NCBI RefSeq assembly: GCF_002251945.1
Contig: NZ_NDHW01000045.1
Coordinates: 1-64,000, forward strand
DNA length: 64,000 bases
DNA from: Pseudanabaena sp. SR411
GTDB lineage: Bacteria; Cyanobacteriota; Cyanobacteriia; Pseudanabaenales; Pseudanabaenaceae
Reading direction: 5' to 3'
The notes below the pieces were generated by a model, which did no database searches, was not told the origin of the DNA, and was given only the letters and a program-made list of their open reading frames with translations. A program made the translations under genes and the position numbers. Shown one piece after another: positions 25,601-33,866 of this stretch (position 1 is the stretch's first letter; each line of letters starts with the position of its first letter).

Positions 25601-26059
25601 ATGAAATTTTCCACAACTTCTCAAACTTGTTCATCCTTAAACTTTCCGATTGACCAGTTACCAGCATTAAGTACCGAAGACTGCCAAAAGCTCAAAGACC
25701 ATGCCATCACAAATACTTGCACTTTGCTGCAAAAGGCAGGTCGGAACAAAGCCCAAAAAGAAGAACTAGCGATCGCTCTTGGTGTGAGATTTCAGCTATT
25801 AACAAAATGGATAGCTTTCGCAGATTTGGCGCGTATCCCTGCGGTAGGTTGTCAACATTGCGGAGTGATTGTGCATAGTGGCATCGTTTCGGTGGAGCAA
25901 CTTGCTCAAACTCCTCTCGATAAACTCCACAAACAAATTATGCGTTTACAGGTACAAAATTTTAACCGTGCTGATTTATGTCCTGATATTGGGGAGATGT
26001 CAATCTGGATCAAGCAAGCTCAACAACTTATGACTAAGAAAATTAGGGCCGTGATCTAG
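25601..26059 (+). CDS. DUF4332 family protein
   Basis: The 152-residue protein reads IDQLPALSTEDCQKLKDHAITNTCTLLQKAG, then LLTKWIAFADLARIPAVGCQHCGVIVHSGIVSVEQLAQTPLDKLHKQIMRL. These are helix-hairpin-helix repeats of the DUF4332 type (non-catalytic, often DNA or protein binding). No enzymatic residue is seen. Stands alone; the start codon lies in the debris next to the acyltransferase remnant. Confidence 0.8.
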   Translation: MKFSTTSQTCSSLNFPIDQLPALSTEDCQKLKDHAITNTCTLLQKAGRNKAQKEELAIALGVRFQLLTKWIAFADLARIPAVGCQHCGVIVHSGIVSVEQLAQTPLDKLHKQIMRLQVQNFNRADLCPDIGEMSIWIKQAQQLMTKKIRAVI

Positions 26060-26112
26060 TAATAAAGCTTTAGTCACTCGCTTTTTGGGGTTTATGTTCT
26101 AACAAGACTGAC

Positions 26113-26165
26113 GATCTATATATAAGGATAGGCAGTGCGAAGTGCCGCTTATCCTTGTATAGATC
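26113..26165. terminator. Hairpin between convergent genes
   Basis: GATCTATATATAAGGATA pairs with TATCCTTGTATAGATC with a GGCAGTGCGAAGTGCCGC centre. It overlaps the first bases of the phosphoribosyltransferase 3' end. Confidence 0.65.
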
Positions 26166-26664
26166 AAGTTTGTAGTTCACTTGGACTTAGTTTTTCGTAT
26201 TTTTCAAAGGGTTGGTGAATCCAAGGATCGTCATCTAAAAAGTCCACATAATAATCTGGCTTTGCTACCGAGCAAGCCTTAAACCATAAAACTGCCGATC
26301 GCACTTCGGTAATGGCAAATTCTTCATGTTGTGTCAGCCATTCGAGAATCCGCATCATGGTTACACCCGAATCAACTAAATCATCTACTAACAAGATCCT
26401 TTTGCCAAGGGTATTAGTAGTCATCGTGATATTACTAGCGATCGTCAATTTCCCCCTTTCCTGAAAATCTTTGCCCCCATAGGAAGAAGTCGAGAGAATC
26501 GCTAGAGGCTTGTTATAAATCCGCGAAAGCATATCCCCAATGCGTAATCCCCCCCTAGCAAGACAGAGAATTTGATCGAATTCCCATTGAGATTGATAGA
26601 TTTGGACTGCCAATTTCTCGATATTGGCGTGATATTCTTCCCATGAAACGTAAAGATCTGACAT
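26164..26664 (-). CDS. Phosphoribosyltransferase (xanthine/guanine type)
   Basis: The 166-residue PRTase has the PRPP-binding motif RILLVDDLVDSGVTM (about 90-104), the ILCLARGGLRIGDML loop and the C-terminal WFKACSVAKPDYYVDFLDDDPWIHQPFE. The closing W-x-PFE pattern is like Gpt/XPRTase and Hpt-1 relatives. It would recover hypoxanthine, guanine or xanthine; the base is not settled from sequence. Single gene. Confidence 0.85.
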   Translation of the reverse strand: MSDLYVSWEEYHANIEKLAVQIYQSQWEFDQILCLARGGLRIGDMLSRIYNKPLAILSTSSYGGKDFQERGKLTIASNITMTTNTLGKRILLVDDLVDSGVTMMRILEWLTQHEEFAITEVRSAVLWFKACSVAKPDYYVDFLDDDPWIHQPFEKYEKLSPSELQT

Positions 26665-26749
26665 AGTTGCGGATTTAGTTTATAACCCAGAAATGAGGGA
26701 GCGGTGTTTACGGCAGTATCTAATTTTTGGTTTTTGGTTAGGTTCTGCA

Positions 26750-26832
26750 ATTTAATAAAGAGCCAGATTTTTGATGACCTAGCAAAGCCGCGCCACAAAA
26801 AGTCATTTCTTTATTTTACTGCGCGTCCCTTA
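26750..26832. repeat. Family-4 repeat, degenerate copy
   Basis: ATTTAATAAAGAGCCAGATT begins as in the intact copies, but the second arm is altered (ACAAAAAGTCATTTCTTTATT), so the stem no longer pairs fully. Followed by GCGCGTCCC as at 50898-50905. Confidence 0.6.
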
Positions 26833-26927
26833 GGTACTTATAGTATCAATTAGTACATTCAATTGGACTTGTCGAAAAGTAAGCATTAAACTGGAGATAG
26901 TTGAAAATCAGATAGGGAGACAAGATC

Positions 26928-28676
26928 GTGGTAGCTGCTATTGAGATTCCTTCTATTGCAAATGTTGCTGAGAAGTCGATTGAACGCCGACTCACTATCC
27001 AAGTTGCCGAAATCGCGGCGGACACAACCACCATTCGATCGCTTGATTGGGATCGCGATCGCTTTGATATCGAGTTTGGTTTACAAAATGGTACGACCTA
27101 TAACTCCTATATCATTCGTGGCGAAAAGCTAGCGCTAGTCGATACGTCCCACGCCAAGTTTCGTGAGCTATATCTCAATACCCTCAAAGAGCAAATCGAT
27201 CCTGCTCAGATTGATTATTTAGTAATCAGTCATACCGAACCAGACCATAGTGGCTTGGTTAAAGAAATACTAGAATTAGCCCCCAATGCTACGGTGGTGG
27301 CGACAAAGGTGGCGTTGCAATTTCTTGGTGAGTTAATTAATCAGCCATTTAAGCAGCAAGTTGTCAAAAATGGCGATCAAGTTGATCTAGGTAATGGTCA
27401 CATTTTACAGTTTGTAAATGCGCCGAATTTGCACTGGCCAGACACAATGATGACCTTTGACCTTGGCACATCGATTTTATATACCTGCGATATTTTTGGA
27501 ATGCACTATTGCAGTGATGCAATTTACGATGAAAATTTAAAAAGAATTGCGCCCGATTATCGCTTTTATTACGAATGTTTGATGGCTCCTAATGCGCGAT
27601 CAGTCATTTCGGCAATGAAGCGGATGGATGACTTACCACAGGCGGAAATCGTGGCAAATGGGCATGGTCCCTTACTGCGCTATAACGTCAAAGAACTAAC
27701 GGAAAACTATCGCCAATGGAGTCAAGCGCAAACTAAGGGCGAAACTAATGTCGTGGTTTGCTATGTGTCCGACTATGGCTATTGCGATCGCCTCTCCCAA
27801 GCGATCGCTCGCGGAATCGCGAAAACTGGTGTAGCTGTAGAAATGGCAGATCTTAAAGCGATCGATTTACAGGAGTTGCGCGAACTTGTCGCCCATGCAT
27901 CAGGTTTAGTTGTCTGCACACCGCCAGCGTCTAATAGTCATGTGGAAACTGCGATCGGGGCAATCCTTGCGGCAGCTAGCGAAAAGCAAGTAATTGGACT
28001 ATACGAACCGCACGGGGATCAAGATTCATCCATTGATCTGCTGAATAATCGGTTTAAAGATTTGGGCGTAGTCACCGCTTTCCCAGCCATCAAGGTAAGG
28101 GAAAATCCCAACGAAGCTACCTATCAAACCTGTGATGAAGCAGGTACTGACTTGGGACAATTGCTAACTCGCAAGCAAAATATCAAACAACTCAAGGCGA
28201 TCGACGCGGATCTTGATAAAGCTTTAGGACGTTTGGCAGGTGGTTTGTATATTATCTCGGCTGCCAAAGGCGGCGCACGCAGCGCCATGCTAGCCTCTTG
28301 GGTTGCCCAAGCTAGTTTTAAACCTTTAGGCTTTACGGTTGCAGTGGCAAAGGATCGGGCGATCGAGTCGTTTATGCAAGTAGGCGATCGCTTTGTTTTG
28401 AACGTGCTTGAAGATGGCAATTATTCTAAATTGATGCAGCATTTCCTCAAGAGATTTGCTCCTGGGGCAGATCGCTTTGAAGGTGTCAAAACTCAGTTAT
28501 CGAGCTTTGGCGCGCCAATTCTCACTGATGCTCTTGCCTTTATCGAGTGCGAAGTAATGAGTCGGATGGAATGTAGCGATCACTGGATTATCTATGCGAT
28601 CGCCGAAGAAGGTCGCGTCTCAAAACCTGAATCTCTCACCGCCGCTCACCACCGCAAGGTGGGTAATCATTACTAA
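26928..28676 (+). CDS. Diflavin flavodiiron protein (Flv, A-type)
   Basis: The 582-residue protein has three domains: metallo-beta-lactamase-like diiron domain (about 35-270), flavodoxin (about 275-415) and a C-terminal flavin reductase (about 440-582), the layout unique to cyanobacterial and plant Flv proteins, which reduce O2 to water with NAD(P)H or photosystem electrons. All diiron ligands are present: HTEPDH, His in NLHWPD, Asp in TCDIFGMH and His in NGHGP, as in Flv3/Flv4 rather than Flv1/Flv2. Start is GTG 26928. The partner flv gene is not in the window. Confidence 0.93.
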   Translation: MVAAIEIPSIANVAEKSIERRLTIQVAEIAADTTTIRSLDWDRDRFDIEFGLQNGTTYNSYIIRGEKLALVDTSHAKFRELYLNTLKEQIDPAQIDYLVISHTEPDHSGLVKEILELAPNATVVATKVALQFLGELINQPFKQQVVKNGDQVDLGNGHILQFVNAPNLHWPDTMMTFDLGTSILYTCDIFGMHYCSDAIYDENLKRIAPDYRFYYECLMAPNARSVISAMKRMDDLPQAEIVANGHGPLLRYNVKELTENYRQWSQAQTKGETNVVVCYVSDYGYCDRLSQAIARGIAKTGVAVEMADLKAIDLQELRELVAHASGLVVCTPPASNSHVETAIGAILAAASEKQVIGLYEPHGDQDSSIDLLNNRFKDLGVVTAFPAIKVRENPNEATYQTCDEAGTDLGQLLTRKQNIKQLKAIDADLDKALGRLAGGLYIISAAKGGARSAMLASWVAQASFKPLGFTVAVAKDRAIESFMQVGDRFVLNVLEDGNYSKLMQHFLKRFAPGADRFEGVKTQLSSFGAPILTDALAFIECEVMSRMECSDHWIIYAIAEEGRVSKPESLTAAHHRKVGNHY

Positions 28677-28706
28677 AAAAAACAGAGCGCTTCGCTCCCT
28701 GTTTTT
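28676..28706 (+). terminator. Terminator after the flavodiiron gene
   Basis: AAAAACAGAGCGC pairs with GCTCCCTGTTTTT around TTC with one mismatch; ends in T5. Confidence 0.75.
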
Positions 28707-28777
28707 GAAACTTAAACGGTGATTAAGGTTATAATGTCTGTAAATTTAGCTACATTTTAAAAACTAAACTCTCATCG

Positions 28778-28819
28778 TTAGGAGTAGAATGTCATAGATT
28801 CTTGACATTCTACTCCTAA
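28778..28819 (+). terminator. Hairpin upstream of the HPP gene
   Basis: TTAGGAGTAGAATGTC pairs perfectly with GACATTCTACTCCTAA around a 10-base loop and is followed by TTTTTT, 15 bases before the HPP start. A terminator directly in front of a start codon suggests an attenuator or leader structure. Confidence 0.6.
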
Positions 28820-28833
28820 TTTTTTATTTATTC

Positions 28834-29391
28834 ATGCTGAACTTCCGAAAAGCGCGATCAAAATTGCAAACCTACTGGTTTAAACTCTTTGGCAGATGGC
28901 GATCGTGTCCCCTCACCTGTCCCATTGAAAGACCACATCGGAAGCATGTTTTTTGGAGTTGGTTTGGTAGTTGCTGTGCGATCGCCATAACAGCTTATTT
29001 AGCAACAATCACCAATTCTCCTTTGATCATGGCTCCCTTTGGAGCTACCAGTGTTTTAATCTTCGGCATACCTGAAAGCCCTTTCGCGCAGCCTCGCAAT
29101 GTGATCGGGGGAAATCTCTTAGCAGCCCTAATTGCCTTGACAATTTTAAGTATTTTCGGCTCTTCCCCTTTGTCTATGGGCTTAGCCGTAGCCACAGTAA
29201 TCGCCATAATGCAAATTACTAGTACCTTACATCCTCCTTCAGGTGCAGTAGCCTTAGTCGTCATGATGACCAAACCTAACTGGCAATTTCTGGTTACACC
29301 GACATTAGAAGGCTCAATAATTCTGGTAACTTGCGCTGTAATCTTTAATAATTTTGCTGAAGATCGCACTTACCCGAAGCATTGGTTGTAA
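28834..29391 (+). CDS. HPP-family membrane protein
   Basis: The 185-residue membrane protein has the family motif HPPSGAVALVVM (near 139) and FGATSVLIFG, with about four membrane helices. HPP proteins in cyanobacteria and plastids include nitrite transporters of the chloroplast envelope type; transport of nitrite is possible but not shown. Single gene between two hairpins. Confidence 0.88.
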   Translation: MLNFRKARSKLQTYWFKLFGRWRSCPLTCPIERPHRKHVFWSWFGSCCAIAITAYLATITNSPLIMAPFGATSVLIFGIPESPFAQPRNVIGGNLLAALIALTILSIFGSSPLSMGLAVATVIAIMQITSTLHPPSGAVALVVMMTKPNWQFLVTPTLEGSIILVTCAVIFNNFAEDRTYPKHWL

Positions 29392-29425
29392 AAATAAAAT
29401 ATCACTACGTGATATTTTATTTTTA
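29391..29425. terminator. Terminator between convergent HPP and uppS genes
   Basis: AAAAATAAAATATCA / TGATATTTTATTTTT pairs around CTACG; works in both directions. Confidence 0.8.
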
Positions 29426-29433
29426 GATATTTT

Positions 29434-30177
29434 TTAGACTTTGCCAAAGCGACGATCGCGTTCTTGATAATCAATTAGCGCTCGGTGAAACTCATGGCGA
29501 TCAAAATCTGGCCAAAGTGTATTTGTAAAATACATTTCCGTATAAGCCATTTGCCAAAGCAAGAAATTACTCAAGCGCATTTCACCACTAGTCCGAATTA
29601 AGAGATCAGGATTATGGTTTCCTGCTGTGTATAAATGTTGCTCAAACACATTTTCATCAATATTTTCAGGCTGAATTTCACCCGCTAAAGTTGCCTCAGC
29701 AATTTGGCGACAGACTCTGACGATTTCGCGACGACTGCCATAATTGATCGCCACAGTAAAATGAATGGCTTGATTATTGGCTGTGGCAGTTTGCGATCGC
29801 TCAATTTCATTTCGCAAAGACTTCGACAAAGAATCGAGATCACCCACAAAGGAAATGCGTACTCCTTCGCGGCACATTTCCTCCAATTCACGACGCAACA
29901 TCCGCTCAAATAGAACCATCAAGAAGTCAACTTCTTGAGCGGGTCGGCTCCAATTTTCCGTAGAAAAGGCATAGACCGTCAGAGCCGCAATTCCCCAATC
30001 TTTGCAGCATCGTAATAAATCCTTCAAGGCATCCACACCCTGACGATGTCCCGCAATTCTGGGCATTCCCTTTTGCTTTGCCCAACGTCCGTTACCGTCC
30101 ATAATTACGGCTACGTGTTTGGGTAAGCGTTGGTGATCGAGGTCTGGTGGCAAAGTTTGCAATAGCTTAGCAGTCAT
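29434..30177 (-). CDS. uppS: Isoprenyl transferase (undecaprenyl diphosphate synthase)
   Basis: The 247-residue cis-prenyltransferase has [27 protein letters not shown] with the catalytic Asp of MDGNGRWA (about 27), [22 protein letters not shown] and [27 protein letters not shown]. It makes the C55 lipid carrier for peptidoglycan and polysaccharides. It overlaps cdaA by 4 bases (ATGA), so the two are co-translated. Confidence 0.95.
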   Translation of the reverse strand: MTAKLLQTLPPDLDHQRLPKHVAVIMDGNGRWAKQKGMPRIAGHRQGVDALKDLLRCCKDWGIAALTVYAFSTENWSRPAQEVDFLMVLFERMLRRELEEMCREGVRISFVGDLDSLSKSLRNEIERSQTATANNQAIHFTVAINYGSRREIVRVCRQIAEATLAGEIQPENIDENVFEQHLYTAGNHNPDLLIRTSGEMRLSNFLLWQMAYTEMYFTNTLWPDFDRHEFHRALIDYQERDRRFGKV

Positions 30178-31061
30178 TTCTTTTCTGACGATTTTCGACT
30201 TACCATATTTTTGAAATTCAATCTTGACCAGAGCCAGTTAAATTCTGGCACTGTTCTTCCTAAGGTCGTTGGACGATTATTACCTAGTTTAGTTTCTAAT
30301 ATTTCTCGTAGACGACTACTGGAGATGGGGCGATCTAAGATGCCATTCTCCGCGATCGCAATCGATCCTGTTTCTTCTGAAACAACGATACAAAAACAAT
30401 TTCTAACGCGATCGGTAATGCCCATCGCCGCACGGTGTCTTGTGCCAATTTCGCGCGAGGCGGCTCGTTCAGAAATTGGCAAAATCACACCTGCCGCCAG
30501 AATGCGATCTTCTCGAATCAGGATCGCTCCATCATGCAAAAGCGTTGAAGTTTGAAAAATTGTATGCAATAACTCTTTTGATAATAAAGCGTTAAGTCTC
30601 ACCCCTGGCACTGAAAAATCACGATCATCAATTGGTTCACCCGTCTCAATAATCATCAATGCACCAGTACGATTTTGCGATAGTTCAATCACTGCATCAT
30701 TAATTTCTTCAACTACTGAGTCAGTCTCCACAGGTGTGCGTCGATTCGCTGTGGGTTGAATTAACGATAGTAAATCGCCTCGTCCCAGACGTTCTAGAAA
30801 TCGCCGTAGCTCTGGTTGCAAAATTACCGCCATCGCCACGGCTGCACCAATCAATAATTTGTCGAGAACAAAATTAAGCAATCGCATACCAAGACGATCG
30901 CTTAATACACTCGCGATTAGTAAAAAGATGATCCCCCTCACCATCAATAGGGTGCGGCGATCATTGCTGAGGGACAGCATGAAATAGATCAATCCCAATA
31001 CCGCAAGGATATCGAGTGCCCTCATAATGAATGCAATTGAGTTGATATTAAACCACTGCAT
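30174..31061 (-). CDS. cdaA: Diadenylate cyclase CdaA (c-di-AMP synthase)
   Basis: The 295-residue protein has three N-terminal membrane helices (about 10-95) and a DAC domain with LLHDGAILI (DGA motif) and [11 protein letters not shown] (RHR motif), the two catalytic signatures that join two ATP into c-di-AMP. The N-terminal membrane part marks the CdaA type. c-di-AMP controls potassium uptake and osmotic balance in other bacteria. It is followed by uppS with a 4-base overlap. Upstream lie repeat units and lysA on the same strand. Confidence 0.95.
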   Translation of the reverse strand: MQWFNINSIAFIMRALDILAVLGLIYFMLSLSNDRRTLLMVRGIIFLLIASVLSDRLGMRLLNFVLDKLLIGAAVAMAVILQPELRRFLERLGRGDLLSLIQPTANRRTPVETDSVVEEINDAVIELSQNRTGALMIIETGEPIDDRDFSVPGVRLNALLSKELLHTIFQTSTLLHDGAILIREDRILAAGVILPISERAASREIGTRHRAAMGITDRVRNCFCIVVSEETGSIAIAENGILDRPISSSRLREILETKLGNNRPTTLGRTVPEFNWLWSRLNFKNMVSRKSSEKK

Positions 31062-31104
31062 TCATCATCCTCTCATTCACAACTCAACTCCAACTACTTC
31101 CGTA

Positions 31105-31370
31105 ATACCAAAACATAAAACGCATATCCGTTTTATGTTTTTAAAACCCTGACTAGATTTAGTTTTTAATTCACAAAAGTGTTGTCACACTTTTGTGAAT
31201 TGGTACATTACCAAAACATAAAACAGCGTAGCCGTTTTATGTTTTTAAAACCCCTAATGGGTTTGTTTTTTATACCAAGTTAAGAAATGGCATACCATTT
31301 CTTAACTTGAAAACCCTGACTGAGTTTGGTTTTTAATTCACAAAGTCGTCACACTTTTGTGAATTGGTAT
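31105..31370. repeat. Array of three family-1 hairpin units between lysA and cdaA
   Basis: Unit A (31105-31206) and unit C (31272-31370) each have ATACCA..., hairpin 1, an AAAACCCTGACT-GxxTTxGTTTTTAATTCAC spacer, hairpin 2 (TTCACAAA...TTTTGTGAA) and GAATTGGTA(T/C). Unit B (31208-31271) lacks the second hairpin. Hairpin 1 differs: AAACATAAAACG/CGTTTTATGTTT in A and B, AAGTTAAGAAATGG/CCATTTCTTAACTT in C, yet stays paired. The right end of unit C supplies the last codons and stop of lysA. Confidence 0.8.
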
Positions 31371-32788
31371 AATCTCTCTGGCAGACAATCTTGACGTAAT
31401 AGATCCTCACGAGTTTCTCGTTTGATGATCAAACTGGATTCTCCAGTTCCCACAACCACTGCCGCAGGCTTTGGCAAACGATTGTAATTGGAAGCCATGC
31501 TGTAATTGTATGCGCCTGTACCAAATACAACGAGAATATCGCCAGCCTTAGTCTCAGGCAATTGAATATCTTTAATTAAAATATCACCTGATTCGCAATG
31601 CTTACCTGCGATCGTTACAGTTTGCGACAAGGATGCACTCATGTGATTTGCCACCACAGCCCGATATTTTGATTGATAGGTAATCGGACGAGGATTGTCT
31701 GACATCCCACCATCTACAGTAATGTAGGTTCGAATATCAGGAACCGTTTTGCTACCACCAATTGTATAGGCTGTTACACAGGTTGAGCCAACTAGCGATC
31801 GCCCTGGTTCACAGAGTAGTTTGGGTAGCGCTAATCCTGCGGTAACAAAAGCATCGGTTACACCCGCACTGACAGTTTTGATCCAGTCTTCGATGCTAGG
31901 AGGATCATCAGACTCTACATAGCGAATCCCTAGCCCACCACCAATATTTAGCTCAGAAAATTTCAAACCATACTGATCGCCAGCGAGTTTAAACCACTGC
32001 ACCATCACGCCGCCAATATCTTGATGGGGCTGCAACTCAAAAATTTGCGAACCAATATGGGCGTGGATACCGATGCAGTTGAGGCTAGACTGAGCAACAA
32101 AAGCAAATACCGCTTCTATTTCATTGGGATCAAAGCCAAATTTACTGTCAATATGTCCTGTCTGAATATATTCATGGGTATGGCATTCAATTCCAGGGGT
32201 TAACCGCAACATTATGCGTGGTGCATTAAAGCTCACTTCAAGGGATTTCTCTTGAGCGAGATGAGCCAAAGTTTTTAGCTCATGCCAGTTATCTACGACA
32301 ATGGTGCAGCCTGACTCTAAGGCATAGCTCAGTTCATCGGCAGATTTATTATTGCCATGAAAATAAATCAAACTCGGCGAAACCCCAGCCCGTAAAGCGG
32401 TCAAGATTTCACCTGCCGAGACAACATCAATCCCTAGCCCTTCAGAACTAACGATCGCACAAACCGCTAGGCAACTCCAAGCCTTAGAAGCATATAAAAC
32501 TTGGGACTGTCCCTGATAATGCTTGGTAAAAGCATCTCGATATTGCCGACAGGCGGTTCTAAGACTGACTTCATCTAAAATATAAAGTGGTGAGCCATAT
32601 TGGTTCACTAAGTCCACTACATCACAACCACCTATTTCCAGATGATCGTTAGAATTAACTATGGCAGTTAAGGGCAGAAGCTGTTGATTAGGAGACAAAC
32701 TATCTAAGCTTGAAGTCGTATTTTGCAGTGAATTAGACTGAATTGTGGAGATGGTCTCTTGTCTGAGACTGGGTAAAACGGTAGTCAT
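31349..32788 (-). CDS. lysA: Diaminopimelate decarboxylase LysA
   Basis: The 479-residue PLP enzyme makes L-lysine from meso-diaminopimelate. Visible: pyridoxal Lys in VLYASKAWSCLAV (about 80-92), IGSQI, NIGGGLGIRY, LCEPGRSLVG, TVDGGMSDNPRP and CESGDIL (catalytic Cys). An N-terminal extension of about 45 Ser/Gln-rich residues is extra. The C-terminus is truncated and re-ended: LYQFTKV-stop is encoded by the end of a family-1 repeat, so the natural last residues may be lost. Same strand as cdaA and uppS. Confidence 0.93.
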   Translation of the reverse strand: MTTVLPSLRQETISTIQSNSLQNTTSSLDSLSPNQQLLPLTAIVNSNDHLEIGGCDVVDLVNQYGSPLYILDEVSLRTACRQYRDAFTKHYQGQSQVLYASKAWSCLAVCAIVSSEGLGIDVVSAGEILTALRAGVSPSLIYFHGNNKSADELSYALESGCTIVVDNWHELKTLAHLAQEKSLEVSFNAPRIMLRLTPGIECHTHEYIQTGHIDSKFGFDPNEIEAVFAFVAQSSLNCIGIHAHIGSQIFELQPHQDIGGVMVQWFKLAGDQYGLKFSELNIGGGLGIRYVESDDPPSIEDWIKTVSAGVTDAFVTAGLALPKLLCEPGRSLVGSTCVTAYTIGGSKTVPDIRTYITVDGGMSDNPRPITYQSKYRAVVANHMSASLSQTVTIAGKHCESGDILIKDIQLPETKAGDILVVFGTGAYNYSMASNYNRLPKPAAVVVGTGESSLIIKRETREDLLRQDCLPERLYQFTKV

Positions 32789-32916
32789 GAAATACCAATA
32801 ACAATAAATTTGAGCAAAGTTTTCCTAATCTATTATAAAAAATAGCGGCAATTTTATTTGGAAACCAGCAATAAAGCTAGCAATTTTAGTTCCTAAGTAC
32901 TTATCCAAAATAAATT

Positions 32917-32967
32917 CCTAAAGCTGTAAAGTTTCGCCCCTGCGGGGCGAAACTTTACAGCTTTAGG
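32917..32967 (-). terminator. Perfect 24-bp hairpin between CCB and lysA genes
   Basis: CCTAAAGCTGTAAAGTTTCG continues CCCC and pairs fully with its complement around TGC. It lies downstream of the CCB gene on the minus strand. TAAGTACTTA at 32894-32903 resembles a family-5 end but the second end is unclear. Confidence 0.7.
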
Positions 32968-32998
32968 TTTGTGATGATTCACCAACAAAAACACACTT

Positions 32999-33520
32999 TT
33001 AAATGTCTATTTTTTCTAGGTTGAGCGATCGCTGTAACTCTTCGATCTCATCTTTATGGGCGCGGACTTTAAGCTTCGTCTCAGGCAAAAGTTGCAAACT
33101 AACTTGACGTTCGCGAGGAGTACCACGCCAATAAAACACACCCGCGATCGGCGAAAAGATCATCAGCCATAACCAAAGATTTTCCAGATCAGGGATTAAA
33201 ATGCCTAACACTACACCCAGACAAATTAAGCCAACTGCCGCGAGTATTGTCATAAATATTGCCAAAAAAAGACTTGGCTTGACTTGACCTGATAGGGTTG
33301 CGACATCTCGCGCAGGATCAATCTCGATTACTTTGTAAGCTCTCTGCTGAAAATGATCGCGCACTTGCTTCAATAGGTGATCGTCCGTAATTTCTTCGAC
33401 AGTGAATAGTGCATCAGTTGTGCGATCGCGGATTGAGCCGCGCAAAAAAGAAATTAATCCAAAAAACAACAGGATTGTTAAGAACAGAGTAGAGTATATT
33501 GTCGGAATAGTTGCAGGCAT
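32999..33520 (-). CDS. Cofactor assembly of complex C subunit B (CCB2/CCB4 type)
   Basis: The 173-residue protein has an N-terminal helix (TLFLTILLFFGLISFLRGSI), a soluble part (RTTDALFTVEEITDDHLLKQVRDHFQQRAYKVIEI) and two more helices (SLFLAIFMTILAAVGLICLGVVLGIL, LWLWLMIFSPIAGVFYW), then PRERQVSLQLLPETKLKVRAHKDEIEEL. This matches the CCB2/CCB4 family that attaches heme c(i) to cytochrome b6. Which paralogue is not settled. Confidence 0.8.
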   Translation of the reverse strand: MPATIPTIYSTLFLTILLFFGLISFLRGSIRDRTTDALFTVEEITDDHLLKQVRDHFQQRAYKVIEIDPARDVATLSGQVKPSLFLAIFMTILAAVGLICLGVVLGILIPDLENLWLWLMIFSPIAGVFYWRGTPRERQVSLQLLPETKLKVRAHKDEIEELQRSLNLEKIDI

Positions 33521-33592
33521 TCGGGCTGAGATGTGATGGGTTTTGGTTACAGTCTAATCAATCACTTATATTATAAGTAAGTAGACATACTT

Positions 33593-33693
33593 ACAGTGCT
33601 TTGCGCTCAACCCCAAACCAAGGGATTTTTTGAAAGTGTCGCTAAGCAACACTTTCAAAAAATCCCTTGGTTCAGTTGGTCGGGAATTGCAGT
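33593..33693. repeat. Family-3 hairpin repeat
   Basis: Starts TACAGTGCTTTGCGCTCAA, then CCCCAAACCA, then a long stem AGGGATTTTTTGAAAGTG / CACTTTCAAAAAATCCCT around a TCGCTAAGCAA loop, ending GAATTGCAGTA. TACAG/CTGTA-like ends fit terminal inverted repeats. Confidence 0.75.
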
Positions 33694-33809
33694 AAATTTA
33701 AACCCCAAACAACTATGTTGCGATCATGGCGGACGTAATAGGTTTTTCTAAAGAGAATTACTGATACTCAAATTTTAAATTTGATCTATCATCCTGATTT
33801 TGATATAAA

Positions 33810-33847
33810 GATTAACGATTAAACGATTAAGGGTTTAACGATTAAGC
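33810..33847 (+). promoter_or_regulatory. GATTAA direct repeats upstream of the tyrosine-kinase gene
   Basis: ATTAACG, ATTAAACG, ATTAAGG, GTTTAACG and ATTAAGC follow each other within 38 bases, 20 bases before the ATG at 33867. The regular A/T pattern may be an operator or a direct-repeat binding site; no known consensus fits exactly. Confidence 0.4.
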
Positions 33848-33866
33848 TACTTAGGTAAAAACAACG

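Noticed and set aside
32890-32990. Complete family-5 element around the hairpin at 32917
   Set aside because: TAAGTACTTA resembles the left end, but I could not find a matching right end.
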